From Olleya sediminilitoris (GTDB lineage: Bacteria; Bacteroidota; Bacteroidia; Flavobacteriales; Flavobacteriaceae): DNA of 64,000 bases. Made by a program: the position numbers and the translations under genes. The notes beneath the pieces were generated by a model. The model was not told the origin of the DNA. It saw only the letters and a program-made list of their open reading frames with translations, and did not search any database. The stretch is taken from NCBI RefSeq assembly GCF_016785945.1, contig NZ_JAEMEF010000011.1:60858-124857 (forward strand). The letters run 5' to 3'. Below are positions 44,170 to 53,746 of the stretch, piece after piece. How positions within the stretch are numbered: position 1 is the first letter of the stretch; every line of letters starts with the position of its first letter.

Positions 44170-45150
44170 TTAGTCTTCTGTATTAAAAATTATGGGTAAA
44201 GTATATAAAACGGAAACGTTTTTACCATCCTTTTTTGCAGGAATAAATTTTGGTAATTTTTTCATTACGCGTTCTGCCTCCTTTTTAAGTGATGGATGAG
44301 GTGCTCTAATATTAAGTATTTTAATAGAACCATTATTTTCAATTTTAAAATTTATGAAAACACGTTGTTTCCCTTTTAACTCTAAATTAATAGCTGAATC
44401 TTTAGTGAAATTGGCTTTTGTAAAAGTGCTTAATTGTGATTCAAAGTAGTTTAGTTCTTCGTTTTTTGATAAATTTTGAGTCGTGTTTTGAAACTTTGGT
44501 AGTGTTTCTACATTATAAATTGAAAAAGGTTCTGTTGTAGGATATTCTATAAATTCTACATCTCCCATAATATCTATTATTGGAGGTTCTATTTTTACAG
44601 GATCGGGATCCATCATAATTTCGCCAGTAGTAACGTTTTCCACGATTAAAATACCATCAACAGGAGGGATTGGAGCTTTAATTATTTGTGGAGCTTTACA
44701 ATTTTTCTGTTTTGTAATTAAACTATCTGTCTCAATAGGCATCTTGATTAATCCTAAAACATCAATAACTTCATTTTTAGTCGAATCAATAACTTCTATA
44801 GTGTCAATTTTTTTTGGTGTTCCGTTTTTAGAAGAGCAGTTAAATAAAGTTGTTCCCATAATAATCATGGCTGCTAAAAAGAACGATTTATAAACACTAT
44901 GCTTTTGCTGTATTAAGCTTAACGGAATTGTTAAGTTTATCGAGTCTAGTTGTGTTTGCTTGATATGACCACAAATGCGTTTGTCTTTATTTTCTTGTAA
45001 AAAATCTTGAATTTGATAGGTATCCATTTTAGTAAAATCAATAACCGTTTTATTACATGATCCACAAAAGCGACCTTTATCTTGTGGTGACATTGTATCC
45101 CAATTTTCATGACATGGTTTTGGGATTTTAATAGAGTAGTAGTTGGCCAT
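44170..45150 (-). CDS. TonB-like energy transducer with N-terminal cysteine motif
   Basis: 326 residues. The cytoplasmic N terminus has the Bacteroidota motif PCHENWDTM, GRFCGSCNKTVIDFTKM and ICGHIKQTQL (Cys13, Cys29, Cys32, Cys60). One transmembrane helix lies at about 88-106. A Pro/Ile-rich periplasmic linker leads to a TonB C-terminal-like domain (about 235-326, VFINFKIENNGSIKILNIRAP and KLPKFIPAKKDGKNV). It may transmit proton-motive energy to outer-membrane receptors, though no ExbB/D genes are here. The Cys motif looks like a metal or redox knuckle; its role is not known to me. It precedes dxs by 22 bp. Confidence 0.82.
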   Translation of the reverse strand: MANYYSIKIPKPCHENWDTMSPQDKGRFCGSCNKTVIDFTKMDTYQIQDFLQENKDKRICGHIKQTQLDSINLTIPLSLIQQKHSVYKSFFLAAMIIMGTTLFNCSSKNGTPKKIDTIEVIDSTKNEVIDVLGLIKMPIETDSLITKQKNCKAPQIIKAPIPPVDGILIVENVTTGEIMMDPDPVKIEPPIIDIMGDVEFIEYPTTEPFSIYNVETLPKFQNTTQNLSKNEELNYFESQLSTFTKANFTKDSAINLELKGKQRVFINFKIENNGSIKILNIRAPHPSLKKEAERVMKKLPKFIPAKKDGKNVSVLYTLPIIFNTED

Positions 45151-45217
45151 ATTAAAATAGTTTTTTAATAGTTATCAAAAGCCTTGCCGAACCGTTTGTT
45201 ATTGAGTTTTTTATGTA

Positions 45218-45255
45218 AAAAAAATGGGAACTGTTTTTTGACAATTCCCACTTTT
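45218..45255 (-). terminator. Intrinsic terminator after the small lipoprotein gene
   Basis: On the minus strand GTGGGAATTGT and ACAGTTCCCA pair around an A-rich loop, followed by T8. Confidence 0.8.
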
Positions 45256-45278
45256 AAGTCGTTTTATGTTATTAAAAC

Positions 45279-45608
45279 TTATTCCATTCCCATTGCTTTT
45301 GCAACATCAGGACATGATTCAGCTACTAACGCTTTCATTTTTTCTCCATAAGCTTTTTTCTCTTCTTCGTTCATGGCATCTTCTTTCTTTTTCATTTCGC
45401 CATCTGGATCTACACATTTCTGAAAATCTTCCATCACTTTAGTGTATTTAGCAAAATCCATCGCTGCAGGATCTTCTTTCATTTGTTTTGTAAGTTCAGC
45501 CATATCACCTGAGCATTCACAAAAACGTTTTGCAGCTTCTTCTTCAGGAGTACCTGCGCAAGACATAAACGATAATGCTATTCCTGCTAATAATAATTTG
45601 ATTTTCAT
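45279..45608 (-). CDS. Small lipoprotein with CEC motif
   Basis: 109 residues from the ATG at 45608, chosen because MKIKLLLAGIALSFMSC is a complete lipoprotein signal; the frame is open for 29 codons upstream but that part would run into the divergent tadA gene. The mature part is helical and highly charged (KMKEDPAAMDFAKYTKVMEDFQK). It has Cys at FCECSGD near residue 31, a Cys near residue 63 in KCVDPDG, and one near the end, which could form disulfides. No family name comes to mind. Probably periplasmic. Confidence 0.75.
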   Translation of the reverse strand: MKIKLLLAGIALSFMSCAGTPEEEAAKRFCECSGDMAELTKQMKEDPAAMDFAKYTKVMEDFQKCVDPDGEMKKKEDAMNEEEKKAYGEKMKALVAESCPDVAKAMGME

Positions 45609-45672
45609 TTGTTGGTTTTTTAAAGTTGAAATCAAATATATAGTTTTATTAATAATTTGTAAGTTTGAATTT

Positions 45673-46122
45673 ATGATAAATCCATACGACGACACTTATT
45701 TTATGAAAAAAGCACTTCAGGAAGCTGAGGATGCTTTTGATAAAGGCGAAATTCCGGTTGGTGCTGTAATTGTTATAAAAGACCGCATTATTGCTAGGGC
45801 ACATAATTTAACCGAACTTTTAAATGATGTAACAGCACATGCAGAAATGCAGGCAATTACTGCTGCTGCTAATTTTTTAGGTGGAAAATATTTAAAAGAC
45901 TGTACGTTGTATGTCACTTTGGAACCTTGCCAAATGTGTGCAGGAGCATTGTATTGGAGTCAGATATCTAAAATTGTTTATGGAGCAAGAGATGAGGATC
46001 GTGGGTGTATTGCATTAAATACTAAATTACATCCTAAAACAAAAATGGTTGGTGGAGTGTTAGCTGAGGAAGCTTCGGCTTTATTAAAACGTTTTTTTAT
46101 AGAAAAACGAAACTTAAATTAA
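45673..46122 (+). CDS. tadA: tRNA-specific adenosine deaminase
   Basis: 149 residues from ATG 45673 (MINPYDDTYFMKKALQEAED). The open frame extends upstream to 45442 but that part is antisense to the small lipoprotein and not conserved in character. The zinc and catalytic motif HAEMQAI lies at about 56-62 and PCQMCAGAL at about 86-94. It deaminates A34 to inosine in the tRNA-Arg(ACG) anticodon. The start of the divergent lipoprotein is 64 bp away, so the promoters share this space. Confidence 0.93.
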   Translation: MINPYDDTYFMKKALQEAEDAFDKGEIPVGAVIVIKDRIIARAHNLTELLNDVTAHAEMQAITAAANFLGGKYLKDCTLYVTLEPCQMCAGALYWSQISKIVYGARDEDRGCIALNTKLHPKTKMVGGVLAEEASALLKRFFIEKRNLN

Positions 46123-46129
46123 AAGACCA

Positions 46130-46260
46130 GTGTTGGCGGTTTAGTGCATTAGGGATAGTAACGACATCCTTTTTGTTTTACTAAAAAAAACAAAAAGATA
46201 TAGTGGATAGCGCGACCCTTTGTAGCTTTTCAGCGGAAAAAGGGTAATGCCCAAATAAAA
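46130..46260. repeat. Structured intergenic element of flavobacterial type
   Basis: Between tadA and the small membrane protein lies a non-coding block with two stems: CTTTTTGTTTT/AAAACAAAAAG (46169-46179 with 46187-46197) and ACCCTTT/AAAGGGT (46215-46221 with 46239-46245). The second encloses a GCT-GAAA-AGC minihairpin on the minus strand. Conserved-looking single strands such as GGGATAGTAACGACATCC and AGTGGATAGCGCGACCC flank them. I recall closely similar blocks between genes in other Flavobacteriaceae, so it is probably a dispersed repeat or RNA element. Only one copy is in the window. Confidence 0.5.
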
Positions 46261-46262
46261 TA

Positions 46263-46502
46263 CTAAAAGCGTCTCTTATCGCCTTCTTTTTTACGCATGT
46301 CTTCTATTTTTTCTTTAGTTAACATGTATTCTTTGGCATCTCTGTCTTTCCATCTGTGATACGTAAATAATGGGATGACTACAAAAAACAATCCTAAAAC
46401 ACCAAAACCTATTAGTTTTTGTCCGTAATCAACTTCTAACCAATAGCCACAAATTATGCTTGCTACAGATGTGATAAAAGATAATGCGATAAGGTATTTC
46501 AT
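46263..46502 (-). CDS. Small two-helix membrane protein
   Basis: 79 residues with two transmembrane helices (about 3-20 and 28-48) and a highly charged cytoplasmic tail (KDRDAKEYMLTKEKIEDMRK, then KEGDKRRF). I recognise no named family, although small proteins of this shape recur in flavobacteria. It lies 42 bp downstream of the ClC gene on the same strand. Confidence 0.7.
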   Translation of the reverse strand: MKYLIALSFITSVASIICGYWLEVDYGQKLIGFGVLGLFFVVIPLFTYHRWKDRDAKEYMLTKEKIEDMRKKEGDKRRF

Positions 46503-46544
46503 GTTTTAAAATTAGATTTTTTTGTAAAGATATAAAATGCTTAG

Positions 46545-48326
46545 TTAAGTGGTCGTGTAGTTTATTAATTGACGTCTGTAAGCGGTTAATAATTTAGATT
46601 TTGAAACAAAACCTATGTACTTACCGTCTTTAATTACTGGTAAATTCCAGGCGTTAGAATCTTGAAATTTTGCCATTACTGTTTTCATAGAATCTGTTTT
46701 GTAATCTATAATATCTGGTGGATTGTGCATAAGGTCTTCTACCAAAGTGGTGTCGTAAAGTGCTTGGTTAAACATGATTTCGCGTACGTCATCCAAAAGT
46801 ATAATTCCAACTAGCGCTTTGTTTTTGTTGACTACAGGAAATAAATTTCGTGTAGATTTTGCTACACCTTTATGTAGCATATCACCTAAAGTTATGTTTG
46901 GGTTAAGTCTAACAAAATTGGTTTCTATCACACTATCCAAAGACATTAAAGTTAATACGCTTTGATCTTTATTGTGGGTTAATAATTCGCCTTTTAAAGC
47001 TAGCTCTTTAGTGTAAATGGTAAAATCTATTGCGTTTTTTTTGATAATGAAAGACATGCTTACTGCTATCATTAACGGAATAAACAACTCGTAACCACCA
47101 GTAATTTCAGCAATTAAGAAAATAGCTGTCAAGGGAGCATGCAATACACCTGCTATCAAACCAGCCATACCAATTAAAGTGAAATTGGTTTCTGAAACAT
47201 TAAAACCTAAACCTAAATTGTTGATTATTTTGGCAACTACATTACCTAAAGCACTACCCATTACCATAGTCGGTATAAAAATTCCTCCAGCTCCTCCAGC
47301 TGCAAATGTAGTGGTCATGGCTATGGCTTTAAAAACAGTTATGCCAATTAGTAATGCTATAACAACCCAAATATTGTCGTTAAAATGATCAAAAGGTGTC
47401 GTGCCTAAAGCAGCCAAATGGTTTCCGGCTAATAGGTTATTTATAAAACCAAAACCTTCTCCATATAATGGTGGAATAAAATATAACATTACACCAATAG
47501 CCAATCCACCAATAATTAATTTAATGAGTCTTGATCTAAACCGTTCAAAGAATTTTAAAATGAAGAAATACATTTTAGTAAAATAAATCGAAGCAAATCC
47601 AGTACCTACACCTAATACTACGTAAAATAAAGTGTCTTTAATTTGAAATTTATCTGAAAAATTAAAGTTGAATAATAAGTCGTCACCCAGAAAGAAATAA
47701 GAGGTTAACACCGAAGCAACTGAAGCTATAAGTAATGGTAGTAATGAAGCAAAGGTCAAATCCAAACTAAAGACTTCTACTGCAAAAATAATAGCTGCAA
47801 TTGGTGATTTAAATATAGACGAAATGGCTCCTGCAGCTGCGCAACCAATTAGTAAAGTACGTGTTTGCTGATTAACATGAAAAAGCTTGCCCAAGTTAGA
47901 ACTAATTGCAGATCCTGAAGCAATAGCTGGTCCTAGTAATCCAACAGATCCTCCAAACCCAACAGTTAAAGGTGCGGTTATTAATGGTATGTATATTTTG
48001 GAGCGCTCTATTAACCCACTACGTTTTGATAACTTAAACAATATGGAAGGTATGGCATGTTCTACCTTTTTTTTAGTGACGTATTTTGTAAATAAATACA
48101 CTAAAAACAATCCAAAAACAGGTAGTATAAAATAGATTTGATTTTTAGAAAACACGACTAAATTATCTAAAGCGCTTTCTATGGTAAATGTTATGTTTCT
48201 TAATGTTACTGCTGCTAATCCAGCAAATAGTCCAACCAATCCGCTTAAAATATAAGTGAAGTTTTTTTCTGAGATGTTTTTAATTCTCCAGATAAAAAAA
48301 CGTTTATGTAGTGGTTGTTTAGGCAT
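46545..48326 (-). CDS. ClC-family chloride channel/transporter with CBS domains, gating glutamate absent
   Basis: 593 residues. The ClC membrane core (about 20-430) has about ten hydrophobic helices, and two CBS domains (about 455-510 and 520-585) form the cytoplasmic tail. Expected motifs are recognisable: AIPSIL for GSGIP, FKSPIAAIIFAVEV with the internal glutamate, GAAGGIFIP-like AAGGAGGIFIPTMVMG, and APLTAIFLIAEITGGY. In the canonical GREGP motif this protein reads GSVGLLGP, so the gating glutamate position (E. coli Glu148) is Leu131; the codon is CTA. In E. coli ClC-ec1, replacing that Glu uncouples Cl- from H+ transport, so this homologue may be a passive anion pathway. Regulation through CBS ligand binding is plausible. 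Confidence 0.92.
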   Translation of the reverse strand: MPKQPLHKRFFIWRIKNISEKNFTYILSGLVGLFAGLAAVTLRNITFTIESALDNLVVFSKNQIYFILPVFGLFLVYLFTKYVTKKKVEHAIPSILFKLSKRSGLIERSKIYIPLITAPLTVGFGGSVGLLGPAIASGSAISSNLGKLFHVNQQTRTLLIGCAAAGAISSIFKSPIAAIIFAVEVFSLDLTFASLLPLLIASVASVLTSYFFLGDDLLFNFNFSDKFQIKDTLFYVVLGVGTGFASIYFTKMYFFILKFFERFRSRLIKLIIGGLAIGVMLYFIPPLYGEGFGFINNLLAGNHLAALGTTPFDHFNDNIWVVIALLIGITVFKAIAMTTTFAAGGAGGIFIPTMVMGSALGNVVAKIINNLGLGFNVSETNFTLIGMAGLIAGVLHAPLTAIFLIAEITGGYELFIPLMIAVSMSFIIKKNAIDFTIYTKELALKGELLTHNKDQSVLTLMSLDSVIETNFVRLNPNITLGDMLHKGVAKSTRNLFPVVNKNKALVGIILLDDVREIMFNQALYDTTLVEDLMHNPPDIIDYKTDSMKTVMAKFQDSNAWNLPVIKDGKYIGFVSKSKLLTAYRRQLINYTTT

Positions 48327-48340
48327 TAATTAAATGTAAT

Positions 48341-48369
48341 AAAAAATCCTGCGATTTGCAGGATTTTTT
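48341..48369 (-). terminator. Intrinsic terminator after aspS
   Basis: AAAAAATCCTGC and GCAGGATTTTTT arms around GATTT, immediately past the aspS stop at 48374. Confidence 0.85.
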
Positions 48370-48373
48370 ATTT

Positions 48374-50128
48374 TTATGATCGTAAATCTAGTTTAAGATT
48401 TAATTCTTTTAATTGTGCATCATCAATTGGAGCAGGAGCATCAATCATGACGTCTCGTCCAGAATTGTTTTTAGGGAAGGCAATAAAATCTCTAATGGTT
48501 TCTTGTCCACCTAAAATAGATACTAATCTATCTAGTCCAAAGGCTAATCCACCATGTGGAGGTGCGCCATATTCAAAAGCATCCATTAAAAAGCCAAACT
48601 GAGCTTTAGCGTCTTCTTCGCTAAATCCTAAATGTTTAAGCATGATTGCTTGTGTTGCTTTGTCGTGTATACGTATAGATCCACCACCAATTTCGTTTCC
48701 GTTAAGGACTAAATCGTATGCGTTTGCTTTTACATCTCCTGGGTTAGTGTCTAATAATTCTATTTGACCAGGTTTTGGTGAAGTAAATGGGTGGTGCATA
48801 GCATGGTAATGACCTGTTTCTTCATCAAGTTCTAATAACGGGAAATCTATAACCCATAATGGAGCAAATACTTTAGGATCTCTTAAACCTAAACGCTCTG
48901 CTAATTCCATACGTAAAGCACTTAGTTGTGCACGTACTTTATTAGTGTCTCCAGATAATATACAAACTAAATCACCAGCTTTGGCTCCAGTTACTTCTGC
49001 CCATTTTGCTAGATCGTCTTGGTCGTAAAATTTATCTACAGAAGATTTAAATGTTCCGTCGTCATTACAACGTGAGTAAACCATACCTAAAGCACCAACT
49101 TGTGGACGTTTTACCCAATCAATTAATTTATCTATTTCTTTACGTGTATAACTGTTTCCTCCAGGAACAGCAATACCAACTACTAATTCGGCATTATTAA
49201 AAACACCAAAATCTTTGTGTTGCGCTACAGCGTTAAGCTCTCCAAACTCCATTCCAAATCTAATGTCTGGTTTGTCGTTTCCGTATAAACGCATGGCATC
49301 ATCATATAACATACGTGGAAATTTGTCAACTTCTACACCATTAACTTCTTTAAGTAAGTGACGTGTTAAACCTTCAAAAATATTTAATATATCTTCTTGC
49401 TCAACAAATGCCATTTCGCAGTCAATTTGCGTAAATTCTGGTTGTCTGTCTGCACGTAAATCTTCGTCTCTAAAACATTTTACAATCTGGAAGTATTTGT
49501 CCATTCCACCAACCATAAGCAATTGCTTAAAGGTTTGAGGTGATTGTGGAAGTGCGTAAAACTCACCTTCATTCATTCTAGAAGGTACTACAAAATCTCT
49601 TGCTCCTTCTGGCGTAGATTTGATTAAGTAAGGTGTTTCAACTTCAATAAAGTCATTATTTGATAAAAAGTTTCTAACTTCCTGAGTCACTTTTGCTCTG
49701 AAAATTAAATTGTTTTTAACAGGATTTCTTCTAATATCTAGATAACGGTATTTCATTCTGATATCTTCTCCACCATCGGTCTTATCTTCGATAGTAAAAG
49801 GAGGTAAAAGCGCTTCGTTTAAAATAGTTAATTCTGATACTAAAATCTCTATATCTCCTGTTGGAATATTTGGATTTTTAGAAGCACGCTCAATAACAGT
49901 ACCTTTTACTTGTATTACAAATTCGCGACCTAATTTTTGAGCTTGTTCAAGAATGTCTTTTGAGGTACGCTCTTCATCAAAAATAAGTTGAGTAATACCA
50001 TAACGATCACGAAGATCGACCCATATCATAAATCCTTTATCTCTTGATTTTTGTACCCAACCTGAAAGGGTAACTTCTGTATTTATATGTGATGCGTTTA
50101 GCTCACCACAGTTGTGACTTCTGTACAT
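48374..50128 (-). CDS. aspS: Aspartyl-tRNA synthetase (bacterial type)
   Basis: 584 residues. The N-terminal OB-fold anticodon-binding domain (about 1-105: [20 protein letters not shown]) is followed by the class II core interrupted by the bacterial GAD insertion domain (about 290-400). Motif 2 is [20 protein letters not shown] (about 218-237) and motif 3 [16 protein letters not shown] (about 532-547). It charges tRNA-Asp; whether it also charges tRNA-Asn cannot be told from this window. It is bounded by terminators on both sides and so is a single-gene unit. Confidence 0.97.
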   Translation of the reverse strand: MYRSHNCGELNASHINTEVTLSGWVQKSRDKGFMIWVDLRDRYGITQLIFDEERTSKDILEQAQKLGREFVIQVKGTVIERASKNPNIPTGDIEILVSELTILNEALLPPFTIEDKTDGGEDIRMKYRYLDIRRNPVKNNLIFRAKVTQEVRNFLSNNDFIEVETPYLIKSTPEGARDFVVPSRMNEGEFYALPQSPQTFKQLLMVGGMDKYFQIVKCFRDEDLRADRQPEFTQIDCEMAFVEQEDILNIFEGLTRHLLKEVNGVEVDKFPRMLYDDAMRLYGNDKPDIRFGMEFGELNAVAQHKDFGVFNNAELVVGIAVPGGNSYTRKEIDKLIDWVKRPQVGALGMVYSRCNDDGTFKSSVDKFYDQDDLAKWAEVTGAKAGDLVCILSGDTNKVRAQLSALRMELAERLGLRDPKVFAPLWVIDFPLLELDEETGHYHAMHHPFTSPKPGQIELLDTNPGDVKANAYDLVLNGNEIGGGSIRIHDKATQAIMLKHLGFSEEDAKAQFGFLMDAFEYGAPPHGGLAFGLDRLVSILGGQETIRDFIAFPKNNSGRDVMIDAPAPIDDAQLKELNLKLDLRS

Positions 50129-50153
50129 AATTATCTATTAGAAATGCAAAAGT

Positions 50154-50185
50154 AAAAAATCCGAAGTAAAGACTTCGGATTTTTT
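50154..50185 (-). terminator. Intrinsic terminator after the RND pump gene
   Basis: AAAAAATCCGAAGT and ACTTCGGATTTTTT arms around a short A loop. It closes the efflux operon and lies 26 bp before the aspS start. Confidence 0.85.
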
Positions 50186-50221
50186 GTTTAAATCATTTAA
50201 TTGTATGTTGTAAACTGAAAA

Positions 50222-53200
50222 TTATTCTTCAATTACAGTGTCTATTACAATTTCTTCTTCATTTACATTAGAAGAAAATTTATTTTTTAACCACATTTTA
50301 AATCTTATGGTTAAGAAAAATAATATTGGAACCACAATTAATGTTAAGAAAGTAGCGATAAGTAATCCGTAAATTACAGTCCAAGCTAATGGACCCCAAA
50401 ATATTACGTTATCTCCTCCCATATATATGTTGGCATTAAAATCTGCAAATAAAGTAAAGAAGTTAATATTTAGTCCAATAGCTAACGGTATTAATCCAAA
50501 AATGGTAGTAATTGCAGTTAATAATACTGGTCTTAAACGTGCTTTTCCTGCGTTTACAATACTTTCAAATAAATCTTCATTTGTAAGATAGTCGTCTTCA
50601 TCTAAATCTAATTTAGCTTTCTTTCTGTCTATAAGAAGTTGAGCATAATCTAATAATACCACACCATTATTTACAACAATTCCGGCTAGAGATATTATAC
50701 CAACCATGGTCATCATTATAACGAAAGAGCTTCCTGAAATTACAATACCACCAAATACACCAATAAAACTAAGGAAAATAGCAATCATGATTATTGTTGG
50801 TTTTGAAACCGAATTAAATTGGAATATTAAAATGAAAAAGATTAACCCAAGTCCAGTAAAAAAGGCGCCAACTAAAAATAGCATTTGTTTGTTTTGCTCT
50901 TCAATTTGACCAGTGTAATCTATTTTGATGCCTTTAGGTAAGTTTTCATAACTTTTCATTTCGTTTTGAATTTGACTTACAATAGCAGCTGCATCTGTAA
51001 AACCTGGTGATAATGCAGAATAAACAGTTACGACACGTCTAGTGTCTTTGTGTTTAATAGCACTAAAACCTGAGTTGTTCTCGTATTTAATTACAGCAGA
51101 AACTGGTACGCTTTTTATTTGGCCAGTATTGTCTCTAAACGTTATGTTTTGATTAAACAAAGCACTTTTGTTGTATCTGTTTTCTTTATTAAAACGAACA
51201 TAAATATCGTAATCGTCACCATCTTCTTTATAAACACCAGCTTTAGATCCAAATACAGAGCTACGTAATTGTTGTCCAACTTGTGCAGCACTAATACCTA
51301 ACTCACCAGCTTTTTCTCTGTCAATAGTGACACGCATGGTTGGTTTAGCTTTATTTACATCAATCTTAAGCTCGTCAATACCTTGAATACTTTTAGTGTT
51401 AATAAATTCTCGCATAGATTCTGCAGTAGCGATTAACTCGTCGTAATCTTCGCCTTCAATTTCAATATTAATAGGAGGTCCAACAGGAGGTCCATTAGCA
51501 TCTTTTTCAACCGAAATTAAAACTCCAGGATAAATACCAACTAAAGCGGTTTGTACTTTTTGTCTAAGCGCTTCACTGTCTTCGCCACGTCTAAATTTAT
51601 ACTCACGCATTGAAGCTGTAATCTTGGCCTTGTGTGGCATTTCTGCAGCAGATCCACCATCGGTTTGAGGGTTTCCTGCACCTTCACCAACTTGAGATAC
51701 TGTACTTTCTACTAAATAATTATAACCATCATCCATGTAATGGTCATCATTTAATACTGTGAATACACGTTGTTCTATCTCTTTGGTAATAGCATTTGTT
51801 TTTTCTATGGCTGTACCTTCAGGATATTCTATGTAAACAATAATCTGATTTGGTTTATTATCTGGGAAAAACTCTACTTTGGTTCGTTTTGCGCCTAATG
51901 ACATACCAAATGCTATAAACGATGCAATTAATAATAAGAAGGTCCCAACACTTAATAAATAAGGTTTTCTTCCTGAAAGAGCAGCACGAAGTTTACGTTC
52001 GTACCAGTTTTCTAATGAAACTAAAGTTTTGTTCTGGAAATAATTAGCTGCTTTTCTAATAAAGAAACGGTAAGCCCAAAGCATTACAGCAGTAAAAATC
52101 ATTACTGTACCTAAGCCTCTGTAAGCGCCTCCAAACATTAATATTAAAATACCGATAATAGCAATAATAGATGAGGTTTTAATGATTTGCTTTAAAGGCA
52201 TATCCTTGTCTTCAATAGTCATGTATCTTGATACTAAAACCGAATTGAAAAAGATAGCCACAAATAATGAAGAACCTAATACTACAGATAATGTTATAGG
52301 TAAAATTTTCATGAATTCTCCCATAATTCCTGGCCATAAACCTAACGGAATAAAGGCTGCAACTGTAGTAGCTGTAGATATAATAATAGGAAAAGCAATT
52401 TCGCCAATACCTTTTTTAGCAGCTTCAATTCTGCTCATACCTTCAGATTCCATTAAACGATACACGTTTTCAACTACAACAATACCATTATCCACAAGCA
52501 TACCAAGTCCCATAATTAGACCAAATAATACCATTGTATTCAAACTTTGCCCTAATAATTGTAATATCATTAAGGACATAAACATAGACATTGGGATTGC
52601 AAACCCGACAAATAAGGCGTTTTTAAATCCTAAAAAGAACATTAAAACGGTTACTACCAAGATAACCCCAAAGATGATATTGTTTACTAAATCATCGACT
52701 TGACCAATAGTTTTTGAAGATTGATCGTTGACAACTGTTACAGTTAAGTCTGGAGGAAATACATTGTCTATTGCATCTGCAACTATAACTTGAATTTGCT
52801 CTGCTGCAGCAACCATGTTTTTACCAGCACGTTTTTTAACATCTAGCATTACTACAGGATGTCCATACTCTCTTGCAAAAGTTGTTTTGTCTTCTTCTTT
52901 AAAAGTTACCGTTGCTAGGTCTTTAAGGTATATTGCATTTCCTTGTTCTGATTTAACAACAAAATTTTCAAGTTCTGAAGGTTTTTCAATTTCACCTAAA
53001 ACTCTTATAGTACGACGTTGTCCACTTGCTTTTAAGTTACCAGCAGACATGGTTAAGTTACCATTGTTTATTGCTGCGATAATATCGTTAAAAGTAACTT
53101 GAGCAGCCATCATTTTATAAATGTCAACTGCAACTTCAACTTCTTTTTCTTGAGCACCTCGAATATCTGCTTTCTTTATTTCTTGAAGATTTTCAATTTC

Positions 53201-53734
53201 ATCTTGAAGATATTCAGCATATTCTTTTAGTTTCTGAATAGGATAATCTCCAGAGATATTAATGTTTAAGATTGGCATTTCTTCAGATAAGCTTAACTCA
53301 AACACATCTGGTTCTACTTTTGCTCCATTAAAGGTTGGCCAATCTTCGCCAGAAGTTTCAGTGTCAATTTCATCTTTTACCTTTTGTTTGGCTTGATCAA
53401 CAGTTAAACCATCATCAAACTCAACAATTAGCATCGAGTAATCTTCTTGCGATGTTGAAGTAATTTCTACAACATTACTAACTGTTTTTAATTTATCTTC
53501 TAAAGGATCGGAAATTAGTTTTTCAATATCCTCTGCAGTGTTTCCTGGATATATTGAACTAACATATATTTTAGTTTCGTTTACTTCCGGAAAGTTTTCT
53601 CTTGGCATGTCAAAAAACGCAGAAATCCCTAAATAAAAGATTACTGCAATTAGTACATACATCGTGGTTTTATTATTAATTGCCCACGACGACAAACCAA
53701 ATTCTTTATCGACTTGTTTTTTCTTTTTAGTCAT
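50222..53734 (-). CDS. RND-family efflux pump inner-membrane subunit
   Basis: 1170 residues, longer than AcrB (1049); the extra length lies mainly in the loop around residues 550-620 and in the tail. Twelve membrane helices are arranged 1+5+1+5 with two large periplasmic domains. The N terminus FGLSSWAINNKTTMYVLIAV and the proton-relay helix GMLVDNGIVVVENVYRLMES are present, with the first Asp kept and the second replaced by Asn, as is frequent in this branch. It forms a tripartite pump with the adaptor and TolC-like subunits just upstream (12 and 22 bp gaps) under a TetR gene, a complete four-gene efflux operon. The substrate is unknown. Confidence 0.93.
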   Translation of the reverse strand: MTKKKKQVDKEFGLSSWAINNKTTMYVLIAVIFYLGISAFFDMPRENFPEVNETKIYVSSIYPGNTAEDIEKLISDPLEDKLKTVSNVVEITSTSQEDYSMLIVEFDDGLTVDQAKQKVKDEIDTETSGEDWPTFNGAKVEPDVFELSLSEEMPILNINISGDYPIQKLKEYAEYLQDEIENLQEIKKADIRGAQEKEVEVAVDIYKMMAAQVTFNDIIAAINNGNLTMSAGNLKASGQRRTIRVLGEIEKPSELENFVVKSEQGNAIYLKDLATVTFKEEDKTTFAREYGHPVVMLDVKKRAGKNMVAAAEQIQVIVADAIDNVFPPDLTVTVVNDQSSKTIGQVDDLVNNIIFGVILVVTVLMFFLGFKNALFVGFAIPMSMFMSLMILQLLGQSLNTMVLFGLIMGLGMLVDNGIVVVENVYRLMESEGMSRIEAAKKGIGEIAFPIIISTATTVAAFIPLGLWPGIMGEFMKILPITLSVVLGSSLFVAIFFNSVLVSRYMTIEDKDMPLKQIIKTSSIIAIIGILILMFGGAYRGLGTVMIFTAVMLWAYRFFIRKAANYFQNKTLVSLENWYERKLRAALSGRKPYLLSVGTFLLLIASFIAFGMSLGAKRTKVEFFPDNKPNQIIVYIEYPEGTAIEKTNAITKEIEQRVFTVLNDDHYMDDGYNYLVESTVSQVGEGAGNPQTDGGSAAEMPHKAKITASMREYKFRRGEDSEALRQKVQTALVGIYPGVLISVEKDANGPPVGPPINIEIEGEDYDELIATAESMREFINTKSIQGIDELKIDVNKAKPTMRVTIDREKAGELGISAAQVGQQLRSSVFGSKAGVYKEDGDDYDIYVRFNKENRYNKSALFNQNITFRDNTGQIKSVPVSAVIKYENNSGFSAIKHKDTRRVVTVYSALSPGFTDAAAIVSQIQNEMKSYENLPKGIKIDYTGQIEEQNKQMLFLVGAFFTGLGLIFFILIFQFNSVSKPTIIMIAIFLSFIGVFGGIVISGSSFVIMMTMVGIISLAGIVVNNGVVLLDYAQLLIDRKKAKLDLDEDDYLTNEDLFESIVNAGKARLRPVLLTAITTIFGLIPLAIGLNINFFTLFADFNANIYMGGDNVIFWGPLAWTVIYGLLIATFLTLIVVPILFFLTIRFKMWLKNKFSSNVNEEEIVIDTVIEE

Positions 53735-53746
53735 TATTTAGTTGGT

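Noticed and set aside
45442..45672. N-terminal extension of tadA
   Set aside because: The extra 77 codons are antisense to a lipoprotein with a complete signal peptide, and TadA proteins start near the chosen ATG.
52182..52703. 173-codon plus-strand ORF within the RND pump gene
   Set aside because: Antisense shadow of membrane helices; no start signal or domain.
50222..53734. Defective proton relay in the RND pump (VDN instead of VDD)
   Set aside because: The VDNGIVVVEN form is frequent in this RND branch, so it is not evidence of inactivity.
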